Positions 1 to 11,544 of a stretch of 64,000 nt of DNA are shown here, piece by piece. The stretch lies in NCBI RefSeq assembly GCF_019112545.1, contig NW_025064901.1, forward strand, positions 196,164-260,163. Direction: 5' to 3'. The notes under the pieces were generated by a model. The model made no database searches. It was not told the origin of the DNA and saw only the letters and a program-made list of their open reading frames with translations. The position numbers and the translations under genes are program-made. The first letter of the stretch is position 1, and each line of letters starts with the position of its first letter. This DNA comes from Guyanagaster necrorhizus. Lineage: Eukaryota; Basidiomycota; Agaricomycetes; Agaricales; Physalacriaceae.

Positions 1-507
1 TAAATCGCAATACCGTTATGTCGCGATAATGAGCGTCCCACGAGTTGAAAAGGACGCCAGAGGACACCTTCAAATCAGAGATACTTGTGGCACTAGACAA
101 GAGTACAAAACTTACCTCCCACAGATATATCCGACCATTCGATGTTCCTCCGGCCGCATATTCTCCCCTGCGATCCACAGCGACACAAGACAACTTTTCT
201 GGTAATACCATTTTCAAGCTAATTTGGTCCTACTGGCATTATGGAGTTCGCCAAGCTGCCAGGAGAGAGTACGACGGACCTTTTGAAAGTTGTACATGTT
301 AAGAAGCGATTTATCTGGTTGGGCCGCTAAGATGAAGCCTCCCTGCGAATCGCCAGACTCGACGAATGCGGTACAGTGTGCACTGGCATTAGTCTGCTTG
401 AAAGAGGCCAAGGGAGTTCCAGTTTGTATATCATGAATAGCGACGTTGCCAGGGCCATTTGAGGTGGATGCCGTTGCGCAAAATATGGTTTCATGGAAAT
501 GCATCAT
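1..507 (-). CDS. IPI3: IPI3/WDR18-like WD40 protein, 5' part only
   Basis: N-terminal part of a WD40 protein resembling Ipi3/WDR18, a subunit of the Rix1 complex that acts in ITS2 processing and 60S pre-ribosome maturation in the nucleus. The ATG is at 507. Exon 1 reads TASTSNGPGNVAIHDIQTG and later FILAAQPDKSLL, matching the first blade of the family. A downstream exon (about 206-116) reads MVLPEKLSCVAVDRRGEYAA followed by GGTSNGRIYLWE. A clean intron at 115-68 (GTAAG to AAG) joins this to the final visible exon 67-1 (FNSWDAHYRDITVLRF). The first intron, between about 300 and 207, cannot be closed in frame with canonical sites while keeping the expected residues, so that junction is unresolved or frameshifted. 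The gene continues off the left edge. It is divergent from the DnaJ gene, with 192 bp between the start codons. Confidence 0.72.
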
Positions 508-699
508 GCATCCAATTTGAGTAAAAATTTGAGCCGAAAAAACTGGTCCGTAGTGGACGTCATCTTTGTATCACGTGATATGCCGATCACCGAATTCGAG
601 CTCTTTCCGTGACCTGAAATAGACGAGAATAGACGCCTTGCATCTTGACCTCCTTCCGTCACCAACGCCTCGTTCTTTCACCGCTATACTTGCACGACA
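508..699. promoter_or_regulatory. Short shared promoter between IPI3-like and DnaJ-like genes
   Basis: The two start codons (507 on minus, 700 on plus) face away from each other across 192 bp, so both promoters and both 5' leaders must lie here. No clear TATA box is visible. The stretch has CT-rich runs close to the DnaJ start. Shared control of a ribosome-assembly factor and a chaperone is inference from geometry only. Confidence 0.45.
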
Positions 700-1977
700 A
701 TGGCAACGAATCTCTACCAAGTCCTCGATTTGCATCCCAATGCAACTCCGGAAGAAAGTAGGGTTTCTCTCCAATCAGGTATCCTTATATGCTCACTGAA
801 TACCAACCAGTTCGCAAAGCATACAAGAAGAAGGCCTTGAAGACGCATCCTGACCGGCTTGCTCCTGATGCATCTCCTGTTGAAAAGCAGCATTCTGCGG
901 AGAAATTTCGCCAGGTATGTCCTGGGCTTGCTTACTCCGTTTCACAGCTCCTATTTAGTATAACAGGTAAACAATGCCTACGAGGTCCTTATCGATGCCG
1001 AGAAACGAAGAGTACGCGTGTTTTGCGTCTGTTTTCTGCCCCGTTTTAACCGCATGGCATATTCAGATCTTTGACTTACATGGCTCGTACCCGCCCCCGG
1101 AGGTTCCGCCTCCTCCCCCACCAAGGACCAGACATGACGGCTATAGATCCCAGCCTCGCTATCGTTCATCATCTCCATCCCCTTATGAAGAGACGGGTAT
1201 TCCAGATCCATTTGTGTTCACTGACCCATTTGTTCTCTTCGATAACTTTTTCAATACCCAACCCCACCATCATTCGCACGATTATGCCCCTCGGCGAAGT
1301 TTCACAGATAACTCGGTTTTTGATGATGATCCATTTACTTCTAGTCGTCGAAATGGCATCAACATCCTCTTGTCTGGCATGGGTGGTGGTCTTTTCTCGA
1401 TTGGAAGATCAATGCAGCAGCACGCCCTCTCACGCCCTGCAGTTGAAACTTCGCGGGCGTCACGTTTCTCGGTAGGCGGTGGTGGTCAGCGACGTTGGAC
1501 AAGTGAGAGCACTGTGACGCAAACGATTAACGGTGTGACCCACAGCCAACGCAAGCGACGAGATTGGGATGTGGGTTAATTTCCCTTGTCATTTCGAATT
1601 TCACGTTCACGATCTTCTTTCATTCCAGGGTAATGAACATGTTACTATAACGTATCCTGACGGAAGGTCAATTTACACGCTCAATGGTGTTGAGCAACCT
1701 CAGCCGCAAGCTGTTGAACCTCCATCTCGTGGTTATGTTTCGCCTGCGCACCCTAGTAATGTTCCGCCTCCACCTGTTCTTCAATCTAGTATGCCCCCGC
1801 CACCGCCATACTCAACTCGTCCAAATTCTTATCATAATCCTGGTCAGTACTTGGCATTAATGTCTTCATGATTTGACGTTGACGCGGGCAGAAGTGAACG
1901 CCGGGCCTTCGGCTCCAGACCCATCCTACTCGGACAGTCATGAAACTGCGCACACACGGTGGCGACACGGCCATTAA
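700..1977 (+). CDS. Class B J-domain co-chaperone, DNAJB6-like (6 exons)
   Basis: Exons 700-757, 811-914, 967-1011, 1067-1570, 1629-1842 and 1892-1977 join in frame to 336 residues. The N-terminus is a J domain (about residues 3-72): NLYQVLDLHPNATPEE, then AYKKKALKTHPDR with the HPD motif that stimulates Hsp70 ATPase, then NNAYEVLIDAEKRRIFD. A Pro- and Ser-rich stretch follows, with Phe/Asp-rich DPFVFTDPFVLFDNFF and a Gly-rich GMGGGLFSIG segment. Near residue 230 the text INGVTHSQRKRRDWDGNEHV and YPDGRSIYTLNG resembles the C-terminal domain of DNAJB2/B6 (NGRKI...NGQERVEV...LTINGV). There is no zinc finger and no DnaJ C-terminal peptide-binding domain, so it is class B. The expected role is an Hsp70 partner that suppresses protein aggregation. 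The ATG was chosen because it puts NLY of the J domain immediately downstream. Confidence 0.85.
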
Positions 1978-2503
1978 TGAGGGTGTCCAGACATCTCCTT
2001 TCACCCTGTTGTACACGCGTTGAACTTGCTCTTTGTTATATGTACGATCACTGGAATTTTTGGATACGTTACCTAACTACTGCTCGCTTCCTTCATGACT
2101 AACCAACCTACATTTTGTATTTGCGTTTCATTGTACTTATATCTGTCTGCTTTTGTATGACGTTCATAGTTGATATATGTTCCTCCGTAATATTTGGTCT
2201 AGTGAGAGAGTGTGTAGGTAGCTGAATTAGGAACATATAGGTTGCACAAAAGCAGGTTTATGTAATATAAGTTGGAGCCATCGGGCACCCAAGCGCCGAT
2301 GGAATGAGGATGGCGGATCCGGACTTATGATTACGCTTCAAGAGTCAATAAGGAGGGAGCAATGCTCCAAAACGACGAGGACTGCATTTAAAATACAATG
2401 TAAGTGCGTAAATATGACAGAAGACAAAAAGATAGCGTGAGAAACGTAAAAAACCGAGATCAAACCAAAAACCCAGCAAAAGTGAATAGTGGATACGGAT
2501 GCG
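1978..2503. other. Convergent 3' intergenic region
   Basis: Lies between the stop of the DnaJ gene and the stop of the Ste50-like gene, which point at each other. I see AT-rich 3'-UTR-like sequence and no supported coding region. The open frame at 2404-2658 overlaps the last exon of the Ste50-like gene on the other strand and is a shadow. Confidence 0.6.
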
Positions 2504-4940
2504 TCAAATTACTGCCGTCGTGCTCCGTTGTTGAACTGGGGGAAATGCAGACGACATTGGCGATGGTTGACCGTTGGCATCATCCAATGATACGGGAGCA
2601 GGTGCGCTGGTACTTGGTGTGGCAGGCTGAAGGCCACTATTTGCAACCTTCCCTATGAACCATGACTAGACGAAAAGATAATTACGAATACCATCAGGAG
2701 ACGAGCCAGATAGAAACTAACCGGCACCCAGCCACGATCTCCTCCTTCTTCTTTGACAGCCTAACATAAAGTCAGTGGCGTGTCGCTAAAAAAATGTAGT
2801 GCTACATACGTAAGACCAATGGTTATATCGCTTGAAGACTCGCAGAGCATCGTCTTTTGCCAAATCCAACTCCTCTTCTCCCTTCTTCTTGTAGTCCATT
2901 AATGCGACTCCCGGGAAACTCGTCGAAATAATGCTCAACGGAAGAATGGGCGTCTTCGATACCGGCGTCACCGGGGGTGAACCGCTAACGATAGCTGTGC
3001 TGCTCTTGGAGGCTGTAGCCTCTGCGATAGCGGAAGCCACGGGAACGTTAGTTTCCAACAAACAGCCTGCAGGTACCCATCCTTGCTTAACAATATCCGT
3101 ATCTACGATCCCGGACCCTGTTGGATCGCGTTGCACGACCCACCAGCCTCGAGCTCGTGAGAGTATAACGAAGGTGTCACCGCTAGATCGTACATATCAG
3201 TAAAGCATGGATAAAAGGAAACGTGATCGTAATATTTACACAACGACATCAAATTCATCCTCTTGTTCTGCCATGTAGGGATATATCGCTACTGCGTATG
3301 ATACCCCAGATGAAGCGACTGGCAATTCCCGCCCACTGTGGGATTGCTCTGGTGGGGCCTTAACACCATCATGTCCATTTGAGCTAGCCACAACGGTTGT
3401 TCCGGTCATCGCTGAGTTCGTTGATTGCAGTGTATTCTGTGTGGTTGCCGATCCTGGCGCTAATGCATCCTCACCGAGTCTTGGGTCCACAGATGGTGAG
3501 GCAACGCCAGGTTCTGGCCATCCTGGCTGAGGGCTCAAACCGCTCAAACTAGTAGGTAGTGGAGCAGGCGCTGAAAGATCTTGTACCTCAAGCTTCGGTG
3601 GCCGTGTTATTGGACGTGAGGGCTTCCCGTGACTGGGTCCGGTGGCTGTTCCATCATTGGACATAACCGATGATGCTTTCCGAGCAGCGTGCTTTTGTTG
3701 AGCAACAACTATCGGTGAACGGATATCTTTGATGTGCTTCAACATAAAGACGGGGTTTTTCTTGCCTTCCTTCAATTTTTGGAAGAGGAGCAAGGGTTTT
3801 TCGTCGTAGCTGAGACAGCGTTCTATCCTACTGCCTATGAACGGATCAAGATCAAAGGAAATGTAAGGAAGGTGGTCGACGTACCTGCGGACCCGAAACA
3901 TATGAACATAGCATAGTTTTCCCAGTTATCATTATTGATGCGGTATTTCTTCAGTGCGGCCGGAAGGACCTTCCACGTTGGATCGTCTAGACTGACTTTG
4001 AAGCTCTTCAAATTGTCCGAACTCTCCTGCCGTAACGGCTTCGTAACAGATTGGTTCGGATTAGGGGACTCGGAGGAGGAACCTGACCGTGACTTCTCCG
4101 GTGCTGAGGAAGTGGAAGGAACTGGTAGTGGCGGCTGTCCGTTGGAACGAGCATACGGAGCTATATCGTGTTCGAGTTGCTGCGGGGATGAGTGGGGGGT
4201 GTCAAGGTCGGCCTTGGTTGGTGACTTGGCAGGTTTGACGTATTGCGCCCATTTAAACGAAGGCTGTCGACGAAGTGGACTGCTATCATCCTGATGAATC
4301 TGTGAAGTTATGGAAGACTGATATAGGGAAAACCCGAAAGAGAACGTACCGATCGTCCTATTGACCCTCTGAAATTATTGTAGTCGTCAAGGAATGACTG
4401 CAAAGTGATGTTGATATTTCGATTCTCTTCTTCCAAAATACGCAATCTTTCGGCTGGAGAATGGAAGCCTAGATTATAACTAGTATCGGAAGAATAATAG
4501 CCGTCTCACCCTGATCCCTGACAGTGGCATGGAGTTTCTCTACGGTCGCATCCCCTAAGCGCTCTGGGGCTTCAGCTAGTGAATATATCAGGGAGTCTGA
4601 TAAGGAAAGGTAGATGGGCGGACGGACAAGGCGGTACATAGTCGTCGGCTTCTAACGGAACATTATGGGCAAGTTTTATCATGTACACGGCTTTAAGAAT
4701 GGCGAGACGTTGTCCAACGGTGGCTATTCCAACGTTCTTGAGGGTTTCGGCGTCGACCATGCAAAGGACATCACCGGATATTCTGTGTTCTGTGAGAGAA
4801 TTTAGAGGCCGTCGCCAGGAATGCCAACGAAACATACCCTTAATTTGACTTTCATATTGCGGGTAGCCGAGATTTGTTAACCAGTTGTGTACGTCGTTCT
4901 CATCCCAATCGACAATGCTGCGCTCAGCTTGGCCGTCCAT
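2504..4940 (-). CDS. Ste50/Ubc2-like MAPK adaptor: SAM, RA and two SH3 domains (9 exons)
   Basis: Exons (minus strand) 4940-4838, 4789-4628, 4575-4510, 4468-4350, 4299-3885, 3834-3240, 3182-2810, 2760-2722 and 2665-2504 sum to 2,034 nt, 677 residues. Domains in order: SAM (about 12-80; VDWDENDVHNWLTNLGYPQY, then HRISGDVLCMVDAETLKNVG), a short coiled coil (ERLRILEEENRNI), a Ras-association domain (about 245-345; FKVSLDDPTWKVLPAALKKY, then ERCLSYDEKPLLLFQKLKEG), a Pro-rich linker, SH3-1 (about 465-535; YAVAIYPYMAEQEDEF...GWWVVQRD...GWVPAG) and SH3-2 (about 575-632; ALMDYKKKGEEELDL...GWVPSWFIG). Ste50 binds the MAPKKK Ste11 through SAM and Ras/Cdc42-type GTPases through RA. C-terminal SH3 domains are known from basidiomycete members such as Ustilago Ubc2, which acts in pheromone and filamentation signalling. 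It shares a 139-bp divergent promoter region with the next gene. Confidence 0.92.
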
Positions 4941-5079
4941 GGTGGTGGAGAGAAGCAGAGGATCCTGCACTGCAAAATGTCATGCACGTGATGACCCGTT
5001 TTGAATTTCAAACTGCATCCGGGCCTGGTCCTTCCCTGCCCATTTGATGATCTGCCTGCATCGTGCTCAACATTGTTGA
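4941..5079. promoter_or_regulatory. 139-bp divergent promoter region
   Basis: Only 139 bp separate the ATG of the Ste50-like gene (4940, minus) from the ATG at 5080 (plus). A CACGTGATGAC sequence near 4984-4994 contains an E-box-like CACGTG that could serve either gene. This is positional inference. Confidence 0.4.
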
Positions 5080-7850
5080 ATGGACAATCCTTGGACAAAT
5101 GCTTGGGGAGACGATACACGACCTCACCATTCCCCATCACCTCCTACACGGTGGTCTGTTCCTGCCACTTCGGACAGTGACCATGAAGAAGCCGATATTG
5201 GTATTCCTTCCTGGTCATCCACTACCCTCCAGTGGAATGAGCCGACGGATATACATACCTCATTGTGGGGGGAGAAGTTGAAGAGCAAGTTTTCGTTGGC
5301 CAACGCTGACCATAAGCAAATGGAATCGACAGCCGAGCCGGACGTGACGTTGGAGGAGAATGTTCCTTCATCACCTGGGTCACCTCATGACTCTCCTGTT
5401 GCGTCGCCAGAGGTAGAAACCAGCGTTTTTAATCCTCCGTCACTCATACTGCCATCTTTTCGCGGCGAGAGTACTGAGGACTTCCGGCCAGAATCACGAC
5501 CCAGAAGCCCAGATGCATTTGGCAGTTTTGAGACTGGTCTTCGCATGGGTAACACAGAGGCGAACCTCTGGACACCATCCAAGCCATCCTTTCCCGACCT
5601 ATCTGATCCAGCTTCAAGTTCTTGGGAGGCCGACTGGACCCCCGCGGATGTGGGTTCCGAAACAGAGCTTTTCGATGAATGGGACATTGCAAAGCGGGAG
5701 AAAGCAAGGCGAGATTCTCATGTTGTATGTTTATCTCGCTCACCCTTTCGTGACTCGTCTAAAATGATGCAGCCTCCAGAATTGCTGGCCTCCGTTGTAC
5801 AGCGATTCGAGCAATTGTCTCATGATCTATGGCCTGATCAGTCGGACGACAAGGACGAAGCCAATCTTCAGTCTATTGAGGATATGCAGGACCTGTGGGT
5901 TTTTATTCTCGGAAAATATCTCGGCACTAACACGGTATGAAAAGTTCTTCCGCTATTCAGAAAATTGTGCCCGACAACCTCACCATTCCGCCCCATGCCG
6001 ACTTCTCAAGGACGTTCATATCCAAGAGAACGGCAGAAACCTTGAAGTTCACTAGACATGTCCCCATGGTAAGGATTAGTCCTCTGGCCCGTTACGTGGC
6101 GTCAAAGGGTTCCACAGCCTGGGAGGCTTCTGTGAAGGCCCAGCCTGAATTGTCACAAGATGATTTTGTTCCCGCGGGGTGGCGATTGATACCGAAGGAA
6201 AAGGATGTTGCTCCGTCTGTGATGGACACAAAGCAGAAATCAGCAGGAGGTTTATTATCCTTTTTCGGTCGTCGATCTATGACCCCACCCGTTACGGACA
6301 GGCCAGTTTCTCCAGTGGCCAAGGCCAATACGGGCGCGTCTGTATCTCCTAGGACCAGTATTGATACGCACAGGAGATCTTTTTCCTCTTCGTCACCCGT
6401 AATTTCATCACCTTTATCGCCAGCCCCATCTGCAAGCCCTTCAAGTTCTTTGCCGCCACCGCCTGATCGCGCAGCTACACCACCTCCTTCAGCTGTTTCC
6501 CGATTCTTAACTCGCTTTTCCAGAACCAAGCCCACAATAAGCCCTCGGAATTCCATTGCGTTATCATCAGATGATCTAGAATTCTTGTCTGACATTGTTC
6601 CTAGTGTGAGTGACGATGTAGATCCTCCAGCACCTTTAAGCATGGTTGAGTCTCCCCCCCTACCTGAGAAACTTCCACCTCCGCTGGCTCCACCATCAAA
6701 GAGTCGCCTAGCTAACGGTGTCCCAAAGTCAAACACCATCCTCCCAGATGGCTCACTGGGTATATTACCTCTATCTTATCCTTCTCAGCCTCTCCAGTCA
6801 TCTTTACAGGCATCCTCCTTAATGGACACCATGATACTCGTACCCTCAGCGCCGGAAACGGTGAAGAGCTCACGATTTGTGCCTTCTCGAAACACGACAC
6901 CTGTTACCAAGCCAATGCCTTCGCCGACTTTGTGCAGTACCCCGAGCCCATTTCAACTCTCCAAACGAATACCTACAGCCATCATGTCTTCCAATCCCAT
7001 CATGCAATCCGCAGTCCCGCCATTCTCCTTTACTCTTCCACCGCCTTCTACTTCCCGTCAGCAGACGCCAGTCCCTAGCCCACCATCAACCGCTCCAGCA
7101 GTTTGTTTACACAGTCCAGTGCCTCAAAATGCTACGGCACAATTGTCGCTGTTTGACGAAGAATTTTCTGACTTCCATACGATCCCAGCACTTGGCGATG
7201 GAGCTTCATCGTCCGCGCATGCTGACGCAAGCTTTTCCTCTTTCTCGTCAGAGCAAAGCCTCTTCTCTTCCGCAAGTAGCAACGGTCCGCATAACGCGGA
7301 CGGTTTTGATGATTTTGATGATTTCGTGCAACCCCCGTTACGTACCCCATCTCCGCCCGCCGTGCCAGAGAAAACTTCGAGCGCTCGACCTCCCAAAATC
7401 ATGCTGGCCTCGAGCTTACCTATCAGGTCTCCAACCAGATCACCTGCACAGCTTCCTCCTCAGAAACGAAAGGTCAATCGGTCAGAGCATCAGCGAACGC
7501 TCAGTTTGATGGAGAGTGCTGCTGCTCATGGGAAGTGGCCTGCACCACCCTCTCCCATTCCTCCCCCCCTGGAGCCTCCGCCTGGCGGTGTGAAAAAGGC
7601 AGTTCAGCTGGATATCTTCGGTGGGGACGAGAGTATATCATTGCCGATGCAACAAGCGCAGATAAATGCTATTGGTACGCTGACCGTATCACAATCGTCT
7701 CCTGAGATACTTGCGCCGATGCAGCCTGCATCAGCACCTCTGTTGCGGCCGCCACAAAATCATGTTCACACACCGACGTCAAATAACGCAGTCTCAATGA
7801 AGACGGGGGGGTTGTCGGCTCAAGAGTTATCATTTTTCGAAGGGGTGTAG
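5080..7850 (+). CDS. Unrecognised Ser/Pro-rich protein with acidic Phe-x-x-Phe-type motifs
   Basis: Three exons, 5080-5724, 5773-5898 and 5961-7850, give 886 residues. The second intron has a canonical branch site (CTAAC at 5927-5931). I do not recognise the family. The N-terminus is acidic and Trp-rich (MDNPWTNAWGDD). A predicted helical block spans exon 2 and its borders (PPELLASVVQRFEQLSHDLW, then DLWKIVPDNLTIPPHADFS). The remainder is Ser/Pro-rich and probably disordered. It contains EEFSDFHTI, GFDDFDDFVQPP and a conserved-looking C-terminal end LSAQELSFFEGV. The DxF/FxxF pattern resembles peptides that bind clathrin-adaptor ear domains, so a vesicle-trafficking adaptor is possible but unproven. 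A 39-nt stretch at 6069-6107 (GTAAGG to AAAG) could be an extra in-frame intron. Base composition matches the neighbouring host genes. Confidence 0.78.
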
Positions 7851-8060
7851 CTTCCATTGATTGTATCGCAAGGCTTTTGGACATACTTGTAATTTAAATC
7901 GTTTCGTTAGTATGCATGCTTCACTAACTGTTTTTCTTCCAAGCACCGTGTTCGTTATTGGCGTGCTTCACTGTGTGAATAGAATCCATTCAAGTCAGAA
8001 GCATAAGCTAATATCATCGTCATATTGATTAAACAAACTAAATTTCTCCTGTCATGTTGC
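7851..8060. other. Short convergent intergenic region
   Basis: 210 bp between two convergent stop codons (plus gene at 7850, P450 at 8061). AT-rich 3'-UTR-like sequence; nothing else seen. Confidence 0.5.
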
Positions 8061-10753
8061 TCATACGGCCGCCTCCAAATCGTCGTCTTTTGCCTCTTCC
8101 ATTCTAACCCACATCCCAGCCTATCAAGCAACGTCAGTAATGTGAGATGGAAAGGTAGAAGCGGAAGTCTCAGAAGACTTTCTAATGCATACCTTGGCGT
8201 ACATTGTCAGGTGTAATCCGAACATTATCTTATCCCTGCCTTTGGTCGTTCCAGAAGACTTGACCCAACTTGCCGGAGGAGTGCCTTCCACTGGCTGAGC
8301 ATCCATGGCAAGACTGAAAGAAGAGAACGTCTGCAAGAGTCGAATAAGGTAGTACGAGGCCTCGTTGTAAGCAAACTAATAAGTAAGTTAATTTGAATGC
8401 TTGCAATAGAAAGCAAACTAAACACTCTCACCTGTTGGCCCAAGCATATTCTCGGACCCGCATTGAAGGGGACGAAAATAAACGGATTCGGAGTTAAGTA
8501 CCTGTGCAGACGGCTATCGAGGAAACGGTCCGGATCGAACTCGAGAGCTGGACATAGTCGGCGCTAGAATCACTAAAGCTAAGCTGAAAGATACCTGCAA
8601 CCTACCGTCCGGGCCCCACAAGTCCGTCCGTCGGTGTATCAAGAATACAGAATACACTACCCTATAGTAGGGCATTAAAAGTGAAACACTTAAAAGACAG
8701 TGTACCAAGTAGCACTGAAAGCCTTACTGACCTCGTGTCTTTGGGAATGTAATATGGTGCGCACCCTTTGTTCGGAAGAGTGGTCGGCACCTTTGCAGTT
8801 CTAAGACATATAGAGGAAATCAAGAAGGCTAGGGAGAACACCCATTCCTTACCGAGAATTTCCCGGGCTTGAGTTTTTAACACAGTTAGCCATTTTAAGA
8901 TCGGAGGGAAAGCGTCACATACACAGGTGGATACAGCCGCAACGTTTCTATAATACACGTCTGATGAGTAGTCGCAATAAGGTGTATGAATTAGCACACC
9001 GTTTAAGAACGCTCGTAAATATTTCATATCACGAATATCCGCGTAAGTTGGTCTTCGTGTACCAACTTTTGCCAGTATCTCTGAACGTAGACGGGCAGCT
9101 ATATCCGGATGCTCACACATCATATATACTGCGAAGGTAAGAAGGGAAGCGGTCTGCATCGTGGATTCCGCTAAGTCGAGTTGAAATCGGACTAGTCTCA
9201 TTCACTTACTGTATCTCTTCCGGCTACAAGGATGTTCAGGAGCTCGTCTTGGATGATCTTGGTATCTGGAAAAAATAGTGATAATTAGCACATATTTTGA
9301 GTTCGATAAACGGGACTTCACGCATACTATCAGTATTTTCTACAAGACTGTCCAACAATGACATATCCTCCCCAATGTCCTTCTCGGACCTGGCCGCCTT
9401 GTAACCTTTTGCCTTCTTCTCAAGAGCTTCAGTTAGCATGGGTTGGACAAATTCGTCAACTATCTTTCGCGATGGCTTGACCGCATCTGCCCAGAATTCA
9501 CGAAGGGGCCAAGTGCGTCCTCCCTGGAGTCGAACAGCACTTTGCTCTTGTCCCTTGGCAAACGCTTTCACGAAAGCATTCGAAGGGTGGTTGACGAAAT
9601 GGGGATGATCCGCCAGAGGAGAACCAGACGGGTATGGTAGACCTGCCGACATCGAATTGACATCCTTTCCGAGCAGATATTCCGTGGCTGAATCCAACGT
9701 AAATCGGGCGACGACATCCTGCAAGTACGTTTACCCCATGTTTGCTAATATCACTCAGGGAACCTACCTGGAAGTCAACTGGATAGCCTTCCCTCAACCT
9801 AGTTTTGATTTGGGCGATTGTACCTGTAGCATGCCGCTCAAAGTTGTCGAAGTCACCGATGCGATCTTTATTGAAGAGCGGCCTGGTCATGTTCCGGTGA
9901 AACCTGATCAGAATGTTCATCATGGGTTAATGATTCGAGATTTGGAACATGCTGACTTCCACATGTCACCTGTTACAGACATCACTCAGATTCTGTTTGT
10001 GGCGTCTAGTCGTTGAAAATTCTTACCGTCCGAGTTAAAAACGCCAGCACCAAGAAGAGACTCAAAGATGGCATAAGTGCCAGGGCCTAGATTATTTGTC
10101 ACGGCATGACGCGATACGAGTAGCGTTAATGAAGACCTTTCTGGAATTCGTGAAATTGGGTAGCTAGGATGGCCTGATTACGCATGAGACGGTTGATAGA
10201 AGGGTCCACTGACATACTTACCTTGACATGCTCTGGTTCCAGCGTGACAATCTTGTGCGAAGGTAAGAATGAGGTTTACTGAAAACCCGAGGACTCTGAA
10301 ATCGCTCACCCGCGTCTCTGAGAACAGGCTGAAAGAGAAGGTGTTTCCGTACTCCTCGCTCCATTTCTGGATCCTTTCAGCTAGTATACTGTTTGTCAGT
10401 GAAAAAAACAATACTGTCAATGGACGATTCCACAAACCGGGATATCCGTTTTTAAAGCTGTAGATCATGCTCCGTATGATAGAAAGACTAGTCTCCCGAA
10501 CGGAGGGCATCATGATGGCACCCTTGGCAGCAGCATCTCGAAGCATGAAAAATCTGGAGAGCAAGTTCCAGAATATACCAACGATAATTTGGGACAAGAA
10601 AGGAGCGACTAAGTAAAGCCACGAAGGGAGAATGACACTGAAGTGTTGTAGCCCAGCTTGAAGCGCCCAGAAGACTGAACAAGGGAGAACGAGGACATGG
10701 GTGGTAATCTTGAACAGATACACAATCCCTGGGGAGGGTTGGAAGATAGCCAT
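8061..10753 (-). CDS. Cytochrome P450 monooxygenase, CYP63-like (17 exons)
   Basis: Seventeen exons on the minus strand: 10753-10438, 10380-10310, 10251-10222, 10173-10137, 10086-10027, 9969-9957, 9903-9768, 9718-9328, 9265-9210, 9153-9000, 8947-8923, 8867-8853, 8800-8732, 8661-8606, 8547-8432, 8375-8193, 8120-8061. They total 1,788 nt, 595 residues. The N-terminus is hydrophobic (membrane anchor). P450 hallmarks appear in order: I-helix oxygen-binding motif AGRDTT split over the 9210/9153 junction, K-helix ETLRLYPP (ExxR), a PERF-like FDPDRFLD, and the heme-binding [15 protein letters not shown] with its cysteine thiolate ligand. The heme region and the text [17 protein letters not shown] resemble the CYP63 family of white-rot fungi, which oxidises alkanes, fatty acids and aromatics; the family assignment is from memory of the motifs. 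Three exons are 13, 15 and 25 nt long. No stops or frameshifts. The start is the ATG preceding the membrane segment. Confidence 0.93.
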
Positions 10754-11544
10754 AGGCACCTTCTGAGCACTAGGTAAGAGATCTTGCTACTTATAGCTGC
10801 GGGTCTATGATGCAATCGGCACCAACATAAGTATTCCCAGGTGCATGTGGATAACAAAGGAAGTACATGTAATTCGAAGTGAACCAAGGCACACTTAACA
10901 TGATGCGGCATTCGGTTGTGATATCGCCGGAACCGTGCTTCCGTTCAGGTTGACGAACATAATCTAGGGTTGCGCCGCTGAAAAAGACGGGAAAAACAAA
11001 CGACCCGATGAAGGCGCATGGTCATTTAATTCCCCCAGAAGGATTTTTAGACGGCGCTACTGTATCCCGATGCAGGACAGTTAATATTATGTCTTACACT
11101 TCGGCGCTGAACAAAACGGTTGTCGGACGTAGTTTTCAAAAAGCCTAGATCAAAGATTGATACTTACCAGCCGCACATTGATTTGAGCCGGATGAGTGGA
11201 ATGGTTCAATTTGAATCCTCACCTTGCTTCAATCGTCATGATTATCATCAACACATGGTTGAAACCAAGATCCTTCTATCTCCAAGCTACCGACTCGGAC
11301 TTCCGATTCCCCTCGACCAAGCAGACCAGTAGTCCAGCCGTTTATGCGAGCGTAGTAAAGGCTGCTGGAGAAATTCCTGCGTTACTTCTTGGCAGTATGT
11401 CTCATATTGGTGAAGGCCTTCCGACCCAGACTCAAGGGACTAGTGTTTCTCTAGTCAATATTTCGCTAGGCTGAGTGAAAGTAGCTCACCGAGTAAGAAC
11501 TACGCATCCGAGAAAAAAGGTTTATGCAATACCCAACAAAGAGT
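10754..11544. other. Intergenic region with P450 promoter and MMS22 3' flank
   Basis: About 790 bp upstream of the P450 and downstream of the MMS22 stop. The open frames at 11120-11332 and 11196-11474 overlap each other, have no recognisable domain and no splice context; I do not call them. Any P450 control elements would be here, but I cannot name one. Confidence 0.5.

Noticed and set aside
6092..6739. 215-residue minus-strand open frame
   Set aside because: Shadow of the Ser/Pro-rich exon at 5961-7850; Gly/Asp/Glu-rich complement without domain.
11120..11474. Two overlapping plus-strand open frames upstream of the P450
   Set aside because: No domain, no splice context and no supporting neighbour; left as intergenic.
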